Shown: positions 6,831 through 10,496 of the stretch, in pieces | How positions within the stretch are numbered: position 1 is the first letter of the stretch | Layout of the letters: every line of letters starts with the position of its first letter | NCBI GenBank assembly: GCA_947454695.1 | Contig: CANGMW010000069.1 | Span: 1-10,496 of the forward strand | Source of the DNA: Comamonadaceae bacterium | GTDB taxonomy: Bacteria > Pseudomonadota > Gammaproteobacteria > Burkholderiales > Burkholderiaceae_C | Direction: 5' to 3' | Length of the DNA stretch: 10,496 bases | Notes under the pieces: model-generated | What the model saw: the letters and a program-made list of their open reading frames with translations, nothing else | What the model was told of the DNA's origin: nothing | Databases searched by the model: none | Position numbers and translations under genes: made by a program

Positions 6831-8549
6831 TTAGGCTTTTTGTTTCACGTAGCGGCCGGGGGCGGCCTCCACGGCTTTGAACTTGGGCGCTTTGCCATAG
6901 GTTTTGGGCGCGGGGATTTGCTTGCCCGCATGGCCCTTGAGCCAATCCGACCAATCGGTCCACCAGCTGCCCGGCATTTCCTTGGCCCCGTTGAGCCAAG
7001 CGTCGGGGGTCTTGGGCAATTTGTTGTCACTGCGCACCCAGTAGTTGCGCTTTTTCTTGGCCGGCGGGTTGATCACGCCGGCAATGTGGCCTGATGCCCC
7101 CATCACGAAACGCTTGGGGCCGGGCAACACCTGGGTCGACGCGTAAGCCCCGCCAATAGGCACGATGTGGTCTTCGCGCGAGCCGTAGATGTAGACCGGC
7201 AGATCCACTTTGCGCAAATCGATTTTTTCACCGCACACCTGGGCAGCACCGGGCTTGACCAGCTTGTTTTCAAGGTAGGTGTTGCGCAGGTACCAGGCGT
7301 AAAACGGGCCCGGTAGGTTGGTGCTGTCGCTGTTCCAGTACAGCAGGTCAAAGGCGGGTGGGGTTTCGCCCTTAAGGTAGTTGCCCACCACATAGTTCCA
7401 GACCAGGTCGTTGGGTCGCAAAAAACTGAAGGTGGAAGCCAGGTCCTGGCCCTTCATGAGACCACCCTGCCCCATCTCGGTTTCACGGTATTTGACGAAG
7501 CCCTCGTCAATGAATAAATCCAAAATACCGGTGTCGGTGAAGTCCAGCAAGGTGGTCAAAAAGGTGGCGCTGCTGACCGGCTTTTTACCGCGAGCGGCCA
7601 GCACTGCCAGGGCGGTGCACAGAATCGTGCCGCCGACACAAAAGCCCAGCGCATTGATGGTTTTGGCGCCGGTGATCTGCTGGGTCACCTCGATGGCCTT
7701 GATGGCCGCATCTTCAATGTAGTTGTCCCAGGTTTTGTGGCTCAGGGACGTGTCGGGGTTGCGCCAGCTCACCACGAAGGTGCGGTGTCCTTGCGCCACG
7801 CAATGGCGGATCAGGGAGTTGTCGGGCTGCAAGTCCAGGATGTAGAACTTGTTGATGCACGGCGGCACCAGCAGGAAAGGCTTTTCGAACACTTTGGCCG
7901 TCAGCGGCTTGTACTCGATGAGCTGGAACAGTTCGTTCTCAAATACGACCGCACCTTCGGTCGTGGCCACGTTGCGCCCCACCTCGAACAGCGACTCGTC
8001 AGTCATAGACACATGACCCTGCTGCATGTCATGCAAGAGGTTTTTCAAACCCAGTGAAATGCTCTCACCCCGGGTCTCGATGGCTTTTTGTTGCGCTTCT
8101 GCATTGAAGGCCAAAAAATTGCTGGGGGCAGCTGCTGCCACCCACTGCTCCACGGCAAAGCGGATACGGCTGCGGGTCTTGGCGTCTGCCTGAACTGCAT
8201 CGGCCATCTCCATCAGGGCGCGGGCATTGAGCAAATAGTTCTCGGCCGTGAAACCAGCCACTGGATTTTTGGCCCAGGCTTGAGAAGAGAATCGGCGGTC
8301 CGAGGCGGCTTGCGGGTGAGCGGCCATCATGTGCTGCCATAAATCGGAGACCGATTTCAGGTAGTCCTGTTGAAGCGCCGTGAGTTTTTCGGCATCGAAA
8401 GCAATCTGGGGCATGTCCGGCAGCCCCAACGAAGCGGCCTGACCAGCCTCTAGGTTTTGGAACGACGCAAAGGCCTTTCCCATGCGCTCGTTCAAGGCTT
8501 TTTGAAATTGCTGGGCGGACTGTGCCCAATCTTCGGGAGAATGCTGCAT
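6831..8549 (-). CDS. phaC: Class I poly(3-hydroxyalkanoate) synthase
   Basis: This enzyme polymerises (R)-3-hydroxyacyl-CoA at the surface of PHA granules, releasing CoA. At 572 residues it is slightly shorter than the 589-residue Cupriavidus enzyme, mainly at the variable N-terminus. The N-terminal PhaC domain (about 60-230) leads into an alpha/beta-hydrolase domain. The lipase-like box GFCVGG holds the nucleophile C304. GSREDHIVP supplies D460, and GASGHIAGVINPP supplies H488. The tryptophan-rich segment GSWWTDWSDWL (527-537) is typical of class I enzymes. The start at 8547-8549 is preceded only by a moderate AAGGG about 9 nt upstream, so initiation may be weaker than for phaA and phaB. Because a single synthase gene is present with no phaE or phaR-type subunit, class III or IV is unlikely. 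It is the first gene of phaCAB, transcribed away from the small membrane gene at 8644. Confidence 0.97.
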   Translation of the reverse strand: MQHSPEDWAQSAQQFQKALNERMGKAFASFQNLEAGQAASLGLPDMPQIAFDAEKLTALQQDYLKSVSDLWQHMMAAHPQAASDRRFSSQAWAKNPVAGFTAENYLLNARALMEMADAVQADAKTRSRIRFAVEQWVAAAAPSNFLAFNAEAQQKAIETRGESISLGLKNLLHDMQQGHVSMTDESLFEVGRNVATTEGAVVFENELFQLIEYKPLTAKVFEKPFLLVPPCINKFYILDLQPDNSLIRHCVAQGHRTFVVSWRNPDTSLSHKTWDNYIEDAAIKAIEVTQQITGAKTINALGFCVGGTILCTALAVLAARGKKPVSSATFLTTLLDFTDTGILDLFIDEGFVKYRETEMGQGGLMKGQDLASTFSFLRPNDLVWNYVVGNYLKGETPPAFDLLYWNSDSTNLPGPFYAWYLRNTYLENKLVKPGAAQVCGEKIDLRKVDLPVYIYGSREDHIVPIGGAYASTQVLPGPKRFVMGASGHIAGVINPPAKKKRNYWVRSDNKLPKTPDAWLNGAKEMPGSWWTDWSDWLKGHAGKQIPAPKTYGKAPKFKAVEAAPGRYVKQKA

Positions 8550-8643
8550 TAGGCTGTACCCTTGCCGTGAGAATTCACAGCTGAAGGGCGCAGTATTTCA
8601 GCACAGACCTTCATTAACCTGACATTCATCAATACCTCCATCC
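8550..8643. promoter_or_regulatory. Divergent promoter region between phaC and the small membrane gene, with inverted repeat
   Basis: These 94 bp must hold the phaCAB promoter and probably also that of the plus-strand gene. A 6-bp inverted repeat, GCTGAA (8580-8585) and TTCAGC (8597-8602), with an 11-nt spacer lies 31 bp upstream of phaC, where a regulator could act. No strong -35/-10 pair stands out on either strand, so I do not place promoters precisely. I see no recognisable PhaR or other known operator. Confidence 0.4.
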
Positions 8644-8970
8644 ATGTATCTCATTCCTATAGCCTGGCTTTATGTGGCACTCATGATGGCGGTTGCAGAA
8701 GCCACCAACACAACAGGTACCGCGCTCGGAGGCGTTATCACCTTTGTACTGTATGGATTGGGGCCGGTGCTATTGGTGCTTTACCTGATGGGGTTTCCCT
8801 CACGTCGGCGCGCGATCAAAGCGCGTGAACAGGCTGATTGGCAGGCCTATCAGGCCCAAGCTGAAGCAAGCCCGACAGCAGATGGTCACAACGCCGGGGC
8901 GTCAGTTCATCCAGATGCAAGCGGCCATACGGCCGCTGATACGGTCCCGCCGGTGCGAAAAGAACCGTGA
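8644..8970 (+). CDS. Small inner-membrane protein with two helices, function unknown
   Basis: The 108-residue product has two predicted membrane helices, about residues 3-18 and 28-51, joined by a short polar turn (TNTTGTALG). SRRRAIKAR follows the second helix, so by the positive-inside rule both ends should be cytoplasmic. The tail (about 62-108) is Ala-, His- and acid-rich and looks disordered. It is the only plus-strand gene here. The last 22 codons and the stop overlap the 3' end of pgeF on the opposite strand, codon against codon. No clear Shine-Dalgarno precedes the ATG. From memory, similar short proteins sit near phaC in related Burkholderiales, but I cannot verify this. The hydrophobic pattern, ATG start and position support a real gene. 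Function is unknown, and any link to PHA rests only on location. Confidence 0.7.
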   Translation: MYLIPIAWLYVALMMAVAEATNTTGTALGGVITFVLYGLGPVLLVLYLMGFPSRRRAIKAREQADWQAYQAQAEASPTADGHNAGASVHPDASGHTAADTVPPVRKEP

Positions 8971-9663
8971 CGGGTTGCTCACCGTGCACCACGGCTGAGA
9001 GCCGTCATTGCCGAAGATCTGACCCACCCCAAGCGCCGACAATCGCTGGCGAGCCAGACCCGGCAAATCGGCCAGGTACTTGTCGGGCGCAAGGCTTGGC
9101 TTAAAACAGACTTGGGCGGCGATCGCATTGGCCACAAAAGCTGCCCTGACCTGCGGACCGACCTCAAACGCCTGCGGTCCGATGCACGGCCCCAACCAAG
9201 CCAACAAATCGTCGGTCCGGTCCACGGGCAGCGCGCGCACTAAGGCCTCTAGCACCCCGACACCCCCCTGCCCCGCCAGCCCCCGCCAGCCTGCATGCGC
9301 GGCGGCCACAAAGCTGCCTTGCCGGTCGGTGAAGAGGACCGGCAGACAATCGGCGACCATGATGCAACAGGTAAGTCCGGACATCGTGGTGTAGCAAGCG
9401 TCAGCCTCAACACCATCCGCTGTTTGCCGGTCCAGTTGCAGCACTTGCGTGCCATGCACCTGAGCAAGGTAAGGGACGGGCGTGGCCAAGCTTGCTTGCA
9501 AATGCGCGCGATTGCGCATCACCTGTTGCGGGTCGTCCCCCACATGCAGACCGAGGTTGAGGCTGTCGTAAGGCGGCTGGGAGAACCCGCCTTGACGGGA
9601 CGTGCAGACCGCCTGCACCCTGGCGGGCGCAGGCCATTGGGGAATCAGCCAATCCGGGTGCAT
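8902..9663 (-). CDS. pgeF: Peptidoglycan editing factor (YfiH/laccase-domain family)
   Basis: PgeF-family proteins (DUF152, multi-copper polyphenol oxidase/laccase fold) are cytoplasmic. In E. coli, PgeF keeps wrongly built muropeptides out of the cell wall; other members act as purine nucleoside-processing enzymes. The 253 residues are of normal length. The N-terminus has TSRQGG and SLNLGLHVGDD. The metal-binding trio is H70 (QVHGTQV), C106 (VADCLP) and H123 (AAHAGWRG). LGPCIGP is at about 157-163, and the C-terminus ends RFFSHRRDRISGRMAACIW, a family hallmark, which shows the stop is genuine although it overlaps the plus-strand gene. After HAGWRGLA a glycine-rich GQGGVG seems a few residues longer than the usual form. 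Its ATG shares one base with the maiA stop (TGATG), so translation is probably coupled. In many relatives pgeF lies next to rluD; here its partner is maiA. Confidence 0.94.
   Translation of the reverse strand: MHPDWLIPQWPAPARVQAVCTSRQGGFSQPPYDSLNLGLHVGDDPQQVMRNRAHLQASLATPVPYLAQVHGTQVLQLDRQTADGVEADACYTTMSGLTCCIMVADCLPVLFTDRQGSFVAAAHAGWRGLAGQGGVGVLEALVRALPVDRTDDLLAWLGPCIGPQAFEVGPQVRAAFVANAIAAQVCFKPSLAPDKYLADLPGLARQRLSALGVGQIFGNDGSQPWCTVSNPSRFFSHRRDRISGRMAACIWMN
8920..8937. other. 7-bp hairpin inside the convergent gene overlap
   Basis: AGCGGCC (8920-8926) and GGCCGCT (8931-8937) form a perfect stem around a 4-nt loop, within both the pgeF and the small membrane gene. No U-tract follows on either strand, so it is not a standard terminator. 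It might still act as a 3' stabilising or pausing element for either message. On the pgeF side the sequence encodes a conserved part of the C-terminus, so the hairpin may be incidental. Confidence 0.4.
9271..9291. repeat. Tandem 10-bp duplication within pgeF
   Basis: CCCCGCCAGC occurs twice without a gap (9271-9280 and 9281-9290), with one more matching base. On the coding strand it covers GWRGLAG, directly after metal-binding H123. The unit is not a multiple of three, so the two copies are read in different frames and the gene stays open. This fits the short Gly-rich expansion that follows. Confidence 0.55.
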
Positions 9664-10328
9664 CAGCCCTCGTTGTCAGGGCAATTGGAGGGCTTTGCCT
9701 GCTGGAAAGCGGGCAGTTTCATGCAAGCCTCAAACGCCGCCATGGTCAGCGCCAGGCCCTCAAAGTTCACATTGAAGCGCTGGCCATTGAAAATTTGCGG
9801 CACCAGACAGCAATCCGCCAGCGTGGGCGTGTCGCCCCAGCAGTACACCGAGGCCGGCAATCCGGCCGCTTGACGCTGGGCGGCCAGACCATGCAGCTGA
9901 CGCTCAAAACTTTCCAGCCCCTCTCGGACCCAATGGCGGTACCAGGTGTTCTTGGCCTCCTCGTCTACCTTGAGTTCTTTCACCAGGTACTTGAGCACCC
10001 TCAGGTTGTTCAGTGGATGGATCTCACAGGCCACCGATTGCGCCAGCGCACGCACTTTGGCACGGCTGATGGCATCGCCGGGCAGCAGCGGCACAGCCGG
10101 GTGGGTCTCATCCAGGTACTCGATGATGGCCATCGACTGCGACAGGCGCTCGCCATCGACCTCCAGCAAAGGCACCAGGCCATCGGCTGAGATGCCGGTG
10201 TAGTCAGGCAGTTTGTGATCGCCACGCGCCAGATGCACGGGCAGGTAGTCATAAGACAAGCCCTTGAGGGCCATGGCAATGCGCACACGGAACGAGGCGG
10301 AAGAACGGAAGTAGTTGTGGAGTTTCAT
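9663..10328 (-). CDS. maiA: Maleylacetoacetate isomerase (zeta-class glutathione transferase)
   Basis: This enzyme uses glutathione to isomerise maleylacetoacetate to fumarylacetoacetate in tyrosine/homogentisate breakdown. Maleylpyruvate isomerase of the gentisate pathway is the closest alternative. The product is 221 residues, near the usual 210-220. The zeta-class active site RSSASFRVRIA starts at residue 8 (S9, S10 and S12 in place of SSCS). The glutathione-binding QSMAIIEYLDE lies at 64-74. CEIHPLNNLRVLKYL (101-115) is highly characteristic of MaiA. The start MKLHNYF at 10326-10328 was chosen because the family begins there; the open frame extends 32 codons further, but that part overlaps the preceding gene and matches nothing. 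The Shine-Dalgarno is weak. The stop overlaps the pgeF ATG by one base. No hmgA or fumarylacetoacetase gene is visible in the window. Confidence 0.92.
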   Translation of the reverse strand: MKLHNYFRSSASFRVRIAMALKGLSYDYLPVHLARGDHKLPDYTGISADGLVPLLEVDGERLSQSMAIIEYLDETHPAVPLLPGDAISRAKVRALAQSVACEIHPLNNLRVLKYLVKELKVDEEAKNTWYRHWVREGLESFERQLHGLAAQRQAAGLPASVYCWGDTPTLADCCLVPQIFNGQRFNVNFEGLALTMAAFEACMKLPAFQQAKPSNCPDNEG

Positions 10329-10360
10329 GACATCAGGGCTATTGCAATAAAAAAAGCGTG

Positions 10361-10389
10361 TAGATAAGGTGCGAGGAGACAGCGTGAAA
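10361..10389 (-). promoter_or_regulatory. Candidate maiA-pgeF promoter
   Basis: On the minus strand TTTCAC (10384-10389) and TATCTA (10361-10366) are separated by exactly 17 bp, a plausible sigma-70 pair. A start about 7 nt downstream would give a leader of roughly 25 nt before the maiA ATG. It lies in the 76-bp gap after the regulator gene. This is a sequence match only, and the -35 is imperfect. Confidence 0.35.
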
Positions 10390-10404
10390 TCATGACTATT
10401 CAGC

Positions 10405-10496
10405 TTAGCCGGGTTCTTCCTCATGGCCGGCCACGAGCTTGGTCAACAAGGTCTGAAATTGAACCCGCTCTTTAGCATTCAAGGGCGACAAAACAT
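10405..10496 (-). CDS. C-terminal end of a probable MarR-family transcriptional regulator (partial)
   Basis: Reading leftwards from the window edge, a frame is open for 29 codons and stops with TAA at 10405-10407. It reads VLSPLNAKERVQF followed by QTLLTKLVAGHEEEPG. The pattern 'LSPL-AKER-QF-TLL-KLVAGH' resembles the last helix of MarR-type regulators (LS.L...ER..L..LL.KL). The N-terminal part, including the DNA-binding helix-turn-helix, lies outside the window, so the family call rests on this short tail only. It precedes maiA on the same strand with 76 bp between them, and could control maiA or its own promoter. Confidence 0.5.
   Translation of the reverse strand, partial: VLSPLNAKERVQFQTLLTKLVAGHEEEPG

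Noticed and set aside
5769..7094. 441-codon open frame on the plus strand opposite phaA and the end of phaC
   Set aside because: It lies wholly antisense to clear genes. It is rich in His, Arg and Gly without domains, as expected from the mirror frame of G+C-rich coding DNA.
8567..8578. Imperfect palindrome GTGAGAATTCAC upstream of phaC
   Set aside because: Only 4 bp per arm match with a mismatched centre, so it is weak evidence for an operator.
8920..8937. Hairpin as intrinsic terminator of pgeF or the membrane gene
   Set aside because: There is no run of U residues on either side, so it is listed only as a structure of unknown role.
10329..10424. N-terminal extension of MaiA by 32 residues
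   Set aside because: It runs into the end of the preceding gene and has no glutathione-transferase similarity; the family begins at MKLHNYF.
1..10496. Mobile elements, CRISPR arrays, tRNA/rRNA genes, phage or defence systems
   Set aside because: I found no transposase, integrase, regularly spaced repeats, tRNA-like folds or defence domains; the region is dense housekeeping and storage metabolism.

Overview
The window is a chromosomal stretch of core and storage metabolism. It is about 60% G+C, and every recognisable gene but one lies on the minus strand. The order of the polyhydroxyalkanoate genes (phaC-phaA-phaB), the close match of PhaA, PhaB and PhaC to the Cupriavidus (Ralstonia) type, and the PrpE, SucA and PgeF sequences point to a betaproteobacterium of the order Burkholderiales. 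Comamonadaceae (Rhodoferax, Polaromonas or Limnohabitans-like) is my best guess; that family placement is inference, not proof.

Layout from left to right. Positions 1-2617 hold the N-terminal ~872 residues of the 2-oxoglutarate dehydrogenase E1 subunit (sucA), whose 3' end is cut by the window edge. A 155-bp gap (2618-2772) contains its probable promoter, an inverted repeat and a small hairpin next to the ribosome binding site. Positions 2773-4668 hold prpE, propionate-CoA ligase. A 179-bp gap follows, with a 12-bp perfect palindrome, an 11-bp direct repeat and the Rho-independent terminator of the upstream operon. Positions 4848-8549 are the phaC-phaA-phaB operon. A 94-bp divergent region separates phaC from the only plus-strand gene, a small two-helix membrane protein (8644-8970). 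Its 3' end overlaps the 3' end of pgeF (8902-9663, peptidoglycan editing factor) by 69 bp. pgeF is coupled by a 1-bp overlap to maiA (9663-10328, zeta-class glutathione transferase, maleylacetoacetate isomerase). At the right edge (10405-10496) is the C-terminal end of a further minus-strand gene that looks like a MarR-type regulator.

How the genes fit together. PhaA condenses two acetyl-CoA, PhaB reduces the product to (R)-3-hydroxybutyryl-CoA with NADPH, and PhaC polymerises it into PHB granules. PrpE activates propionate to propionyl-CoA, which can supply 3-hydroxyvalerate units or enter central metabolism. SucA works at the TCA branch that competes for acetyl units. The cluster therefore groups acyl-CoA supply, storage and oxidation. 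maiA belongs to aromatic amino-acid (or gentisate) breakdown and pgeF to cell-wall quality control.

No mobile element, tRNA, rRNA, CRISPR array, phage or defence gene is visible, and I see no convincing undescribed system. The points most worth a second look are the antisense-overlapping small membrane protein beside phaC and the candidate operators upstream of prpE and sucA.
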